DNA of 64,000 nucleotides from Prorocentrum cordatum. Its lineage: Eukaryota; Sar; Dinophyceae; Prorocentrales; Prorocentraceae. The notes under the pieces were generated by a model, which saw only the letters and a program-made list of their open reading frames with translations, ran no database searches and had not been told where the DNA came from. Both the position numbers and the translations under genes were made by a program. The DNA lies in assembly GCA_963575745.1 (NCBI GenBank), contig CAUYUJ010022398.1, positions 60,195 to 124,194 on the forward strand, in the 5' to 3' direction. Shown here piece after piece: positions 29,580 to 38,812 of the stretch (position 1 is the first letter of the stretch; each line of letters begins with the position of its first letter).

Positions 29580-30545
29580 TGGGATGGCCCCAGCATCAGC
29601 AGCAGAGCTCCTGCAGCGCCTGCCGCGCTCGCCAGCCTGATCCTGTCGACCTCCGCCTTGGTGTCCTCCTCGGACGGCGCTGCCGAAGCCAGTGGGCCAG
29701 CTGCTCCTTCGGCTCCCGCTGCGGTGCCATCCCCGCTGAGAACACGCCTCTTCTTCTGAAAGCAGTCCTCGATGGTGTCCTTCCTTCACTTGGCCACCTC
29801 CTCGGCCTTGGAGGTGATGGACTCATTCACTGCCAGCAGCTCCGTCTCGTTTCGATGCAGCTTCTCGTTCTTCTGCGGGCTGCAGTCGAGCCCGTCCAGC
29901 TCCTGGAAAAAGTCGGTGTCACACGTGCGGTGAACATGGGTGGGGCGGCGGCGTCTGGCGCCTCCGCCTCGGGGGCCTGAGACTCGAGCTTGGTATCCGT
30001 CTCCTTGGCCAGCGCCTCACCCGCCTCCCCGCGGTTCAGCTCAGCCAACGCCAGGGACCTCGCCATCTCGGCTGTCCTCGCGCGGCCCTGAACGAGGTCC
30101 TCCCCCAGCCTCTGCACCTGCTGCGCCCTCTGCTGGCACCTGGCGCTGGCGTCCGTTCAGGCGCCCACAGCCCTGCGCACTGCCTCCTCGGCCGCCTGCG
30201 GCTTGGCCGCGGCTGCCGACTTCTGAGACACTTTGAGCTGCTGCTCGAGCAGCTTTTTGACCTTCGGGTCCACGACCACCGGCGGCGTACCCGACAATGC
30301 AGCCAACGCGGTGTCGCTGCCGCGCGCGGCGCCCGAGGAAGACGAAGGTGCAGGGGGAATACGCTCGCTGGAGGTCGCTGCCTTCCAAGTTTTCCTTGCC
30401 GCCGTTGCCGCCGCCGTTCGACTTTGGCACGTACATCTTCCCTGTGCGGTGGCATTCGCGGCACCTCTTATCATTCTGCATCAACTTGGAGTTGATTTCA
30501 TGAGTGCCGCATCCCGCGCATGTTCTCCACGCATTAGCCGGTGCG
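29580..30545 (-). pseudogene. LINE E N-terminal region
   Basis: The Cys-pair segment TCAGCGTHEINSKLMQNDKR plus CREC lies near 30,430-30,545. A helical, Gln/Lys/Ala-rich frame follows from 30,474 (VDPKVKKLLEQQLKVSQKS, then VQRLGEDLVQGRARTAEM). It has one in-frame TGA near 30,157 and another near 29,785 (EEVAK then RKDTIEDC), but otherwise stays coherent for about 300 codons into the endonuclease start. Probably a coiled-coil nucleic-acid-binding part of the LINE protein. Confidence 0.5.
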
Positions 30546-30699
30546 AGAATGAGGAGACAGGCGAGGGAAGAAAGCCCGCTTAGGCCGACGGATTCCTTTG
30601 CACTGGTGTGCGGGTGATTCGCTGCCCCTCGAGCACCACGGGGAGGCGTGGGGTTGGCCGAGTGCTGCCAAAATGGCGCGCTCGGGCCAGAACCGCTGG

Positions 30700-30777
30700 A
30701 GGAGGAGGAGGAGGAGGAGGAGCAGGAGGAGTAGGAGGAGGAAGAGGAGGAGGAGGGAGGAGGAGGAGGAGGAGGAC
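30700..30777. repeat. (GGA)n microsatellite
   Basis: GGA triplets with a few GTAGGA interruptions. Confidence 0.93.
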
Positions 30778-31097
30778 AAGGATTACCCACCACCCAGTAT
30801 CAGTCGATTGGGAAGATGTCATAGGTGAGTGGCGTCGCGTCCCGGATTTCGACGTTGGGGAGCCTGTCCGAGGTGACTCGGGATGAAGAGTTGTGCCCGA
30901 GTAAGAGGGGTCGACGCTCACGGCGCACGCGAACTTTTGAAGCTCTGGAGATGGCGACTTTGTGCGCCTCTCTCCGCTGCCCCCCTTCGATCCAGTGCCT
31001 GCAGCTTCTCCCGCTCCCCGCCCGGCCTCGAGGCGGCGGCGAGGCAGCCGTCGCTGCTGTGCCTTCTTCCCTCCTCCCCCATCGTTCCTCCCTCATT
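30778..31097. other. No recognised gene
   Basis: Mixed GC-rich sequence without a recognisable protein. Confidence 0.5.
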
Positions 31098-31270
31098 CAG
31101 GAGGAAAAGAAATACACAGACACAATTAATCGTCGATTCCCCAGAAAATATGGGAAAATATGGGAAGTGGGGGGGGAAGACAAAAACCCAGAAAATATGG
31201 GAACATATGGGGAATCTTTTTATTTGTGTGTATTTATTTGTGTGTCCTGGGGCCCCTTCACTCATCCTCT
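31098..31270. repeat. Dispersed repeat P5, copy 1
   Basis: TCAGGAGGAAAAGAAATACA, ACACAATTAATCGTCGATTC, several AATATGGGAA words, then TTTGTGTGTATTTATTTGTG. Copy 2 at 40,360-40,535 has the same order (CACAGACACAGTTCATCGTC, GTTTGTGTCTGCTTATATCC). Its G/A-rich word GGGAAAATA-GGGAA is repeated within each copy. Confidence 0.65.
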
Positions 31271-31771
31271 TTCATCTCCCCTCGGCTGCTCGGCTCCCCT
31301 GCATTCCCTCCCTGGATGCCCTTCCTCCCCATCCCTCCTCCTCCCCTGCTTCTCTCCTCCCCTTGCTCCTGCTCCCTCATTTGCCTGCTGACGCTCACGC
31401 TGTCGGCATGAATGTCGATAGCTTAGACGTTTCGACGTTGCCACCCTTTTACCTGCTTCTGCTCCTCCCCCGTCACAGGCAAGCGTAGCACGCCCAGCCA
31501 GGACCCGACAGGCACGCGCACGCGCTGGCGGGAGCGCACGTGACAATAGGGCCCGCCCTGCTCTGAAGTCTTCTCTCTGTCCCTCTTCCCCGGCTCTGGC
31601 CGCCCCCTTAGGCCACCCGGCCATCCCGGCCACGCCGCCAGAGTGGCCGGGGAAGGGTGTCGATCTGACGGGCGATGGGTGAGGGCATGTGCGCCTCTTC
31701 CGCCCCTCGTCCTTCTTCGAGCGCCACCGCGACGCCCCCCTGCGCCGCCGTGACCCCTGGCGCCGCTGCAG
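31271..31771. other. Intergenic or intron sequence 5' of host exon
   Basis: C/T-rich from 31,262 to 31,380, then GC-rich with GGCCACCCGG-GGCCAC-GTGGCCGGG palindromic words near 31,610-31,650. It ends with a good 3' splice site CGCCGCTGCAG at 31,771. Confidence 0.5.
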
Positions 31772-31869
31772 GAGTTTGTGGAGCGGGCCCGCGCGAAGCT
31801 CGCGGAGGACCGCCCCGGGCCCTGGGAGACCGGGTCGCTCCTGGGGGCGGTGTCCATCCTGGAGAAGAG
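31772..31869 (+). CDS. Host gene 1, exon (hypothetical protein)
   Basis: 32 codons plus two bases: EFVERARAKLAEDRP, then GPWETGSLLGAVSILEK. Codon third positions are nearly all G or C, as in other exons here. It follows CTGCAG (acceptor) and ends AG before GTTCCC (donor). In-frame TGA at 31,751 shows the exon cannot extend much to the left. The next exon continues the same helical protein in phase. I do not recognise the family. Upstream exons are not identified. Confidence 0.5.
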
Positions 31870-32025
31870 GTTCCCAGGGCTGGACCTAAACGCTGTTTTG
31901 TTGGACTTCGGCTGTGTTTTGTTTTTTGTTTCGGCAGGGAAGGTGCAGGAAAGCAGGTACGTAGAGCAAAACGAACAACAAAACGAAAACATAACGAAAA
32001 GCAACGTTTAGGTCCAGCCCTGGAG
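31870..32025 (+). mobile_element. Introner-like intron 1 (TIRs and TSD)
   Basis: A 150-bp element (31,874-32,023) with perfect 19-bp inverted ends, CCAGGGCTGGACCTAAACG and its complement, lies between direct repeats AGGTTC (31,868-31,873 and 32,024-32,029). The left repeat supplies a donor AG|GT and the right one an acceptor AG. Removing 31,870-32,025 (156 bp) leaves one AGGTTC and joins LEKR to FQPIGDLLPLL in frame. Known introner elements insert this way. Confidence 0.8.
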
Positions 32026-32115
32026 GTTCCAGCCGATAGGGGACCTGCTGCCTCTGCTGATCCGCGCCCTGCCGGAGGTGGTGCAGGCGACCGCCGGCCG
32101 TCAGAGGAGGGGAAG
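32026..32115 (+). CDS. Host gene 1, next exon
   Basis: Continues in phase as FQPIGDLLPLLIRALPEV, then VQATAGRQRRG. It ends AG before GTATCG, another plausible donor, and sequence after this is repeat P6 and a GGA array, as expected for an intron. The two exons together give about 61 residues of Leu/Arg-rich helical protein without a recognisable motif. Confidence 0.5.
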
Positions 32116-32149
32116 GTATCGCTGCCCTTGCCGCGTTTTCTCATTTTTG

Positions 32150-32285
32150 GGCCTCCTGGGAGGCCCTCGTCGTCACCTCGGGGGAGGAGGAGGAGGAGGA
32201 GGAGGAGGAGGAGGAGGAGGAGGAGGAGGAGGAGGAGGAGGAGGCGAAGCCTCGAAGTCCTGGTCAGAACGGACCGCCGGGCGGC
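32150..32285. repeat. Dispersed repeat P6 interrupted by (GGA)n
   Basis: GGCCTCCTGGGAGGCCCTCG, then a GGA array at 32,186-32,244, then GCCTCGAAGTCCTGGTCAG. At 12,880-12,930 the same flanks are joined by about 18 bases of ordinary sequence, so the array arose within the repeat. Confidence 0.7.
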
Positions 32286-32544
32286 ACCACAGAGCTGGGG
32301 GCGGGGGGGAGGTGCACCTCCCTGGATCGGAGGGCGTCAGCTTCACCTCTGCACTGGCCCTGACCCCGAGATCCGACGTCGGCTTGGCGAGGAAGGCATG
32401 TTCGCCAAGCCTGGGCCCAGGACTGGCCCGGCCAGGATTCGGTGCAGGTGTACGGTTGGCGCCCTGCGACTGGGGGGCGATCCCGCCCCTCTGCCTCCTA
32501 GGAGGCCTCTGGGCGAGTGCCGATCCCCTCTGAGAAGCCCTCTC

Positions 32545-32695
32545 CTCCCCCTCCCTCCTCCTCCTCCTCTTCCTCCCCCTCCTCTCTTTTTCCTCCTCCT
32601 CCTCCTCCTCCTCCTCCTCTTTCTCTTTCTCCTCCTCCTCCTCCTCCTCCTCCTCCTCCTCCTCCTCCTCCTCCTCCTCCCCCTTTTCCTCCCCT
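32545..32695. repeat. (TCC)n microsatellite
   Basis: TCC/CTC triplets with TTTCTC interruptions. Confidence 0.95.
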
Positions 32696-33019
32696 CGCCC
32701 CCCTCCGGGCTCTTGTGTGAACGACTCCAAACTTCATGTGGCCAAGCAGCAAGCCTTCGGTCACATGACTGTTGCATTCGATTGCTCGGGCGGTTCTTTG
32801 CTTTTCATGTGCCTGGGGTGCAAGTGTCATTCTTCAGGGGCTTCGATCAAGGGCCTTGGCGCTATATGTGTCGTGCCGCCGTCACGTGCTACCCGATCTG
32901 GCTGGATAGCAATGTGCAAAGGCAGGCGTCCGCATGACTCGAAACAGATGCTCAATGTGAAGGTTGATCTCGACAATTGCATGGCTTGTCCAGAAAATGA
33001 ACTTGGGCATCGGTGGATG

Positions 33020-33650
33020 TGCCCGTCGTCCACGGCTAATTTGTCCTCAGTGCTCGTGGTTGGAGGCCTCCGGGACTTCTCTTTCAAGGCTTCCGCCGAA
33101 TGGCTCCAGAAACTTGTTCGGCCGATTGAGGTTTACAGGAAGGACAAGGAGTAGGAGTAGGAGGAGGAGGAGGAGGAGGAGGAGGAGGAGGAGGAGGAGG
33201 AGTTCAAGGGCTTGGTGTTTGCAAGATTCGCAAATGAAGTTGACGCGTCCCTGGCGCTTCAGACTCCTGAGGGACAAGCTTACGGCCGAGAACTTGGGGA
33301 GGGAGGCGAAGAACAGGATCTGGTGTGATGTGGAGGCCCCCATCGAGGTTCGGGTCTACACCGGCTTCTTGAGGAACCTTCGCAATCAGCTGGTCGAGTG
33401 GAAGTACTCCCAGAAGAGCGTCAAGATTGACCGTGACGCCGGCGCGCTCAAGGTCCAGGGGGAGGAGGTGGTCCAGGTGAAGGTCATCAACTACGAGTTC
33501 ATCATCACTTGGATGAAGGAGGAGTGGAAGACTTGGGACGAGCTTCAGAAATCTCGTGAATTGGAGCTTCTTGTCCGCACTTCCAAGGAGAGGTTCGCAA
33601 AGAGCCGGGAGAGCACGTCAAAAGGGGCAGGCAAAGGCCTGCCACAGTGA
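33020..33650 (+). pseudogene. LINE D ORF1-type protein, broken
   Basis: GGLRDFSFKASAEWLQKL, then PIEVYRKDKE, read through a GAG array in the same frame into EFKGLVFARFANEVDAS. After a one-base shift: LLRDKLTAENLG, VRVYTGFLRNLRNQLVEW, and INYEFIITWMKEEWKTWDEL. The first part looks like an RRM-type fold used by LINE ORF1 proteins to bind RNA. Two GAG-to-TAG changes (33,152 and 33,158) and the frameshift break it. Confidence 0.5.
33149..33202 (+). repeat. In-frame (GAG)n inside LINE D ORF1
   Basis: About 18 triplets in the ORF1 reading phase, so they encode Glu, except two TAG codons at the left end. The flanking protein continues in the same frame on both sides. Confidence 0.85.
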
Positions 33651-33734
33651 TGGGGCCCTGAGAGCGTGGACTCAGTTTCACCCCGCGCGGACAGAAGCTT
33701 CGTTCCGGGACTTAGGGAGTTCAGGCCCGAGCCT

Positions 33735-34560
33735 TCAGGTAAGCCGGTTTTGAAAGACAGCGTTGTCTGCGGCTTCTGGAACGTCAAGGGGCTCACGGAC
33801 CTGACGCTCATCGGGCTAATGGGGCACATGCACGAGTACCACATCTACGTATTATGTCCACAAGAGACCTGGGTGACGCAAAGCAGCGTGAGGGTTGAGG
33901 ATTATCACATGGTTATCTTTTCTGGGAGCGATTCTGGTACGAGGTCATGGGTGGGTGTTGGCTTCATCATCGCCCCACGGTGCAGGAGGTATGTAAAATC
34001 CTTCAAACAAGTATCGGACAGGCTATGCACTTTGAAGTTCTGTGTGAATGGAGGAGTGTTGGGAATTCTTACGGCGTATGCTCCTCACAATGGCAAAGCC
34101 CTGGATGAGAGACGCTGCTTCTTTTCTCAATTGGACGCAGAATGCCGGCCCCTCTCTGCCAACAAAGGCAAATTCATATTTTGGCGATCTCAACGCACGG
34201 TTGGGTGCACAGTTACCCGGGGAGGAAGACATCATCGGCGACCGCGCATTCGGCACCCGGGTCCGCGACAACGGGGACATACCCAACAGAGATTTGCTCA
34301 TGGAGTTTTGCGCCAGCAATCCTCTCATGGTGGCCAATACTTTCTTTGAGACCAGTTTGGGCGGCAAAGCAACGTATGTGGAACCAGGGCGCAGTCGGAC
34401 AGAGGCGGTCAGCAGCAATGGATTCAATATGCTTGATTTGATGTTGTGCCAGGTCGACAACCTTCCAGACGTGCGAAGCATTGCTGCGAATCGTCAGGCG
34501 GTGGTGGCTTCTGATCACTTTCTTGTCTGTGCCGACTTGGAGTTTGAGCCGCGCAAGGGC
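33735..34560 (+). pseudogene. LINE D endonuclease
   Basis: VVCGFWNVKGLTD (Asn), LCPQETWVTQ (Glu), AYAPHNGKALDERR, then after a frame change near 34,170 FGDLNARLGAQLPGEED (Asp, Asn), GFNMLDLMLCQ, and VVASDHFLVCADLE (SDH). All the usual catalytic positions of the EEP fold are present; only the frameshift disables it. Confidence 0.8.
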
Positions 34561-35334
34561 GGCGAACATGTTGTGCGAGAGCACAGCGCACAGGCGTTGC
34601 AAGGGGAAGAGAACAGAGACGCATTCGCATCGGCCTTCAACGGGTACTTGAAGAGAGCCACGAAGCCGGAGGGCGGCGCCGGAGACATGTGGAACATCAC
34701 GAAGGAGGCCATGACACGAGCAGCGCAGACGCTACCCCAAGCGGCGCGCAGAGCCCACAAGCCTTGGATTACTGATGCCACGTTGCGTCTGCTCGAGTTG
34801 AGACGGGGGGCGCGCGCGAACGGGGGCAGCGCAGCAGAGAAGCGCTACCGCAATGCAGCTCGGAGACAAGCGAAACTTGACAAAACCCGCTGGGCAGGCG
34901 ATCAGCTAAGCTCTGGCAGCCGGCGACATATCCGCAAGTTGAGAAAACCGAAGCAGCCCGTGAACGGCAAGCTGAGAGATCGGACGGGCAACCTCGTGGA
35001 GAGTGACAAGTGGGCGGGCGCCATGGCTGATCATCTCGAACACGTGCAGTGGCACGCGCGGCCGGCGGGGCTGATAGACGGTCCGCCGCTTGGCAGCGAG
35101 CTTCCGGTCCAAGTGGGAGCTTTGACGCAGGCAGAAGTCTGGATGGCTGTCAAGAAGCTGCGGAAGGGGAAGGCTTGCGGGCCCGATGACATCCCCGGGG
35201 AGTTCTGGCAGTGCGTGACGGACACGGAGGAAGGCCTCGCATGGCTGACGGAACTCTGCAACGCGGAGGAGACCCCTGCTGACTGGCGCGCTGCTCGGGT
35301 TGCATCCATTTACAAGAAGGGCAGCGTCGAGGAT
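34561..35334 (+). pseudogene. LINE D endonuclease-RT linker and RT start
   Basis: Continues the endonuclease frame: HKPWITDATLRLLELRRGAR, AVKKLRKGKACGPDDIPGEF and WRAARVASIYKKG, the usual entry to a LINE RT. One extra T at 35,334-35,336 changes the frame; without it YKKGSVED would run into CDNYRPISL. Confidence 0.75.
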
Positions 35335-35880
35335 TTGTGACAACTATAGACCAATCAGCCTCATCTGCGTCACGTGCAAATTGTTTGCGACCGTGCTGCT
35401 GCGACGCTTGCAGGGGGTCTGGGCGGAACGGCGACTGACGACAACACAGTTCGGCTTCCGGTCAGGACGAAGCACGCAGGGCGCTATTTTCGCGGTCAGA
35501 AGGCGGATCGATCAAGAGCTCGCTTGGCAGAACGGTCACGTCGGCGTCCTCGCTCTAGACTGGAAAAAGGCTTTCGACTCGATCAACGTGGACGCCATGA
35601 TCACGGCGCTGGGGCGCTTCGGATTACCGGACAAATTCTCGCGGATGGTCCGACGTATCTACATTGACCGGACATTCACGGAGATTGGACAAGCCACGTA
35701 TTCTTCTGAGAGGACGCAGAGATCAGGCATTTCACAAGGCTGCCCACTTTCGCCATTCATCTTCGCGATGCTGATGACAGCCATCGCGCACGACGCCGCA
35801 GAGCGGATGCCTGGAGAGAATCTGCACTCGGATGGCGACGCGGGCAAGGAGCTGCACGGCAAAATCGGCCACGCTTGGGG
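35335..35880 (+). pseudogene. LINE D reverse transcriptase, active site deleted
   Basis: NYRPISLICVTCKLFATVLL, QFGFRSGRSTQGAIF, motif A LALDWKKAFDSINV, and motif B RSGISQGCPLSPFIFAMLM are present. The expected YxDD motif about 30-60 residues later is absent. The frame runs instead into AAERMPGENLHSDGD and then sequence of the C-terminal region. An internal deletion that removed the catalytic motif and thumb is the simplest reading. Confidence 0.8.
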
Positions 35881-35909
35881 CGGTTTCTGCAAGCTGAAGC
35901 CGCCGTCAA

Positions 35910-36279
35910 ACAACTGAACGGCTTTTACTGTTTATGTTTGCGCCAGATTCTTCACATAACACATTCTTGCTTCTCGAGGATCTCCAACGAAACTGTTCTG
36001 AAGGAGGCGGGGAAGCAGCCGTTGAACCGGCGACTCCTTCAACGACAACTGTTATCATATAGCGGGGTGGCAAGGGCGATGGAAGATGATGTTCTAAGGC
36101 GCAGGACATTTGTGCAGGGAAGCTTGACCCCTCTCACGCAGAAGTACGTCAGGAAGATTGGCCACCCCAGGAACGAATGGTCAGCTCAGATTGGTAAGGT
36201 CGCTGCGCAGTTGAACGTCGATGTGAGTGATGCAGAAGCATGGAAGCCTATAGTCGTCAATTTCTGCATGGGTAGCTAG
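35910..36279 (+). pseudogene. LINE D C-terminal region
   Basis: FYCLCLRQILHITHSCFSRI, SNETVLKEAGKQPLNRRLLQ, RQLLSYSGVARAMEDDVL and a final RRRTFVQG...RNEWSAQIG. This follows the familiar LINE pattern of basic helices ending in a GHxxR/RPRxxW-like segment. It ends at a stop at 36,277. Confidence 0.7.
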
Positions 36280-36314
36280 TTTGCACGAGTCCGCGCGCCT
36301 AGGGCGTATGACTT

Positions 36315-36333
36315 TTCGTTCGTTCGTTCGTTC
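36315..36333 (+). repeat. (TTCG)n tail of LINE D
   Basis: TTCG is repeated nearly five times, 36 bases after the ORF stop. CR1/RTE-type LINEs end in short simple repeats rather than poly-A. Confidence 0.7.
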
Positions 36334-36387
36334 TGACACCTTCGTTTTCGCTGACACGGTGCCGCCGGTAGACTCTTTCGATTTGCC

Positions 36388-36560
36388 TCTGCAGGAGACG
36401 CAGTCTGTTGAGGCGCACCGAGTCGCGGCGCAGCTCCGATCCGAGGCGGGGGAGGAGGTCGGGGTCGTGTCGCTCGGGGGATGCAGGCTCCTCGCCGAGT
36501 GGCGCAAGACTTCCAAGAGGAGGATGGCAGACGCCTTCGGGTCACGCTGCACAGGGACAG
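36388..36560 (+). CDS. Possible host exon, unknown protein
   Basis: After a good acceptor (TTTGCCTCTGCAG) the frame ETQSVEAHRVAAQLRSEAGE, VGVVSLGGCRLLAEWRK, TSKRRMADAFGSR has G or C at almost all third codon positions, as in the other exons. The right boundary is unclear: another frame (RLRVTLHRDSTREDSDSMGK) looks equally coding just downstream, so a short intron or a frameshift may lie between. No family recognised. Confidence 0.3.
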
Positions 36561-36855
36561 CACCAGAGAGGACTCCGATTCGATGGGCAAGCGTGCCACG
36601 GTTGCGTGCGTGTAGATTCACCTCTCGCGGCCTTTTCCTGTGCCGTGTCGTGTGCTGGCTCTTTGCGTCCGCGCTGCCGCTCCTGCAGGCTGCGGCTTTG
36701 GTTTTCCCCGAGCCCGTTTTTTATTGCTTGGGGCATGACGGGCATCATGGCACCCGGCCCCCCTCCTTCCTATGACGTAGCGCTCCCCCCCCGTGAGTTC
36801 CAGGCACTGCCGCCGTGCGCATCGTGATCCGCATATTCCCCATAGGAGTCTGGTC

Positions 36856-36906
<51 letters not shown>

Positions 36907-36957
36907 GGCGTCGTCGTCGTCGCTCGTCGCTCGTCGCTGGTCGCTCATCGTCGTCGT
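36856..36957. repeat. (GTC)n microsatellite, left copy
   Basis: GTC triplets followed by GTCGCTCGTCGCT words and TCATCGTCGTCGTGCGCGCG. The same composite lies at 37,953-38,030 in direct orientation. Confidence 0.9.
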
Positions 36958-37119
36958 GCGCGCGGACGCAGCTGGAGCCTGTTTTTTTGTTTCGGGCCGA
37001 TGACGGCAATCATCTGGGGGGTGGAGGGGGGCGATGACGTCGCGCCTTGCGCCGGCGGCGTCTGGGAATGCTTAGGAATCGCCGAAGACGGGTAGCAGCA
37101 GCATGTCGGTGGCGAGCTG

Positions 37120-37345
37120 CGCCACAACGCCTGTGTACACCATGGTGTTTTCATGCACCACAGCGCTTGTGTACACCACACAGCCTATGTACACCACAGC
37201 AGCCGCGTGCATCACAGCGCCCGTGTGTGCCACAGTGCCTGCTGGCACCACAGCGCTTGTGTACACCACATCGCCTGCATACACCACATCAGCCGTGTGC
37301 AACATAGCGCAAGTGTACGCCACAATGCCTGCGTGCACTCAGCAC
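37120..37345. repeat. 24-bp minisatellite, forward array
   Basis: About nine units of the type GTGTACACCACAGCGCCT with ~24-base period. In one plus frame it encodes VYTTxxAC-like octapeptides. Confidence 0.85.
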
Positions 37346-37435
37346 GGCACCGGTGAATAGACCAGTCTGCGGTGCACGCTGATACGCGCACGTGCGATGT
37401 AATGCCGACCCGCGCGACAGGGGGAAGGGTGAGGG

Positions 37436-37515
37436 ATGAGGAGGAAGACGACGAGGAGGAGGACGACGAGGAGGAGAACGGGGAGGAGGAGGAAGAGGTG
37501 GAGGTGGAGGAGGGA
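37436..37515. repeat. GAG/GAC microsatellite
   Basis: GAGGAC and GAGGAGG words near the centre between the two opposed minisatellite arrays. Confidence 0.85.
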
Positions 37516-37609
37516 GGAGGGAAAAACGTCGCATTTCATTATCAGCACTTCCCTGGCGTGGCGTTTAGTTGTCCGCAGCAGATCCTCACCGACATGCTCC
37601 TTTTACCTG

Positions 37610-37935
37610 TCCTGTGCACGCAAGCGCCCTGGTGTACACCAGCGTTGCGTTACACGCGGATGCTGTGGTGTAGACAGGCGCTGTGATGTGCACATGCGCT
37701 GCGGTGCACGTAAGTTTTGTGGTGTAAATCAGGCGCTGTGTTGCACATGGCTGCGCTGCTGAAGTGTACACATTCGCTGTGGTGTGTACCGGCGCTGTGG
37801 TGCACGCAAGCACTGTGGTGTACACAGGCGCTGCGTTGCACACGGCTGTTGCGGTGGACGCAGGCGCTGTGGTGTACACAAAGCGTTGTGGTGCACGCGA
37901 GTATTGTGGTGAACGCAGGCGCTGCGGGGCATATC
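37610..37935. repeat. 24-bp minisatellite, inverted array
   Basis: About 13 units of the type GCGCTGTGGTGTACACAG, the reverse complement of the array at 37,120-37,345. The minus strand therefore encodes the same VYTT-like peptide repeat. Confidence 0.85.
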
Positions 37936-37952
37936 GCCACCTACATGCTGCT

Positions 37953-38030
37953 CGCGTCGTCGTCGTCGTCGTCGTCGCTTGTCGCTCGTCCGTCGCTCGT
38001 CGCTCGTCGCTCATCGTCGTCGTGCGCGCG
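37953..38030. repeat. (GTC)n composite, right copy
   Basis: Directly repeats the composite at 36,856-36,957, including the TCATCGTCGTCGTGCGCGCG end. Confidence 0.85.
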
Positions 38031-38099
38031 GGCGCGGCTGTGGCGCTGGAGCCCCGCGGCGGGGGGGGGCGTTACGTCATAACCCCCAGTGCCCCCCGC

Positions 38100-38625
38100 C
38101 CATGACGCCCGTCATCGCCGATGATAAAGAAATGCGTTCTTTTCGATGCGTGATCCGCCGGCTCGCCCTGCGGAGCCGTGCGGACCCGCCGCGCTGTCCG
38201 AATGCGAGGCTTGCGTGGGCAGTGTGCTCCGCCTGCCGACTGTCCTTCTGGCCGCGCGGGCCTCGGGCTGTCGGCCTTGGGTCCCGCTTGCGGCGAGGCG
38301 GGCACGACGCAGGCGGCAGCCTCCCCCTTCTCCCCTTTTTGCCACCGCTGCATTCGCAGCGGTGGCCTCTGGCCCAGCTGGCCTGGCCACTCGTGCCACG
38401 GCCGCTGGCCTCCTTTGGCTGGTGCAGTGCCAGACTGTGCCCTCAGGCCCTCGGAGACGCCCGCGCTCGTCTGGGTTCCTGGCTCCGTGTGCCCGTCCTG
38501 TGCGGGTCGGTCACATGTTACGCAGCGTTCGTGCTTCTGTTGTGCAGCTTCGCAGGCGGAGCATGCCGGCAGGTCCCGCACATCCAATTCGTTGCACTCA
38601 GCGGTGGGCCTCTTCTGAGGTCCGC
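38100..38625. other. No recognised gene
   Basis: Long frames are open on both strands. The minus frame has one Cys-rich stretch (LPACSACEAAQQKHERC, then VTCDRP) that could be a zinc-binding piece, but nothing supports a gene. Confidence 0.4.
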
Positions 38626-38775
38626 CCGATGGACGGGCTCGTCGTCTCCTAGCACCCCCTGCGGGCGGGCGTTGGGCGGCGACGAATCCGCCCAGCCGCC
38701 GTGGACGGCCCGGTCGTCTCCCAGCACCCCGTGCGGGCGGGCCTCTGGCGGCGACAAGGCCGCGGCTGTTCGGTC
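38626..38775. repeat. Two-unit ~75-bp tandem duplication
   Basis: TCGTCTCC-AGCACCCC-TGCGGGCGGGC and GGCGGCGAC occur in each unit. Confidence 0.75.
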
Positions 38776-38812
38776 GTCGGACGGCTCTCTGAGGCTCCTG
38801 AGCTCCTGAGCT

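Larger units (their letters stand above)
28570..30545 (-). mobile_element. LINE E, minus-strand LINE fragment
   Basis: A minus-strand protein-coding region runs from a Cys-pair segment near 30.5 kb through a charged helical region to an endonuclease start (29.4 kb) and part of the endonuclease (29.2-28.9 kb). No RT follows. At 28.7 kb a C-x2-C segment (GIWKCLQCICSLSGRT) resembles a LINE tail finger, so the RT may be deleted internally. That last point is weak. Confidence 0.5.
32950..36333 (+). mobile_element. LINE D, RNase H-less LINE (CR1/L2/RTE-like)
   Basis: In order: an ORF1-type protein, an endonuclease with all main motifs, an RT with NYRPISL, LALDWKKAFDSI and SGISQGCPLSP, a C-terminal arginine-rich helix region, and a (TTCG)n tail. 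There is no RNase H. Motif wording and the simple-repeat tail suggest the CR1/L2/RTE side of the LINE tree, a different lineage from LINE A. At least three frameshifts, two stops in ORF1 and loss of the YxDD segment make it dead. Confidence 0.75.
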
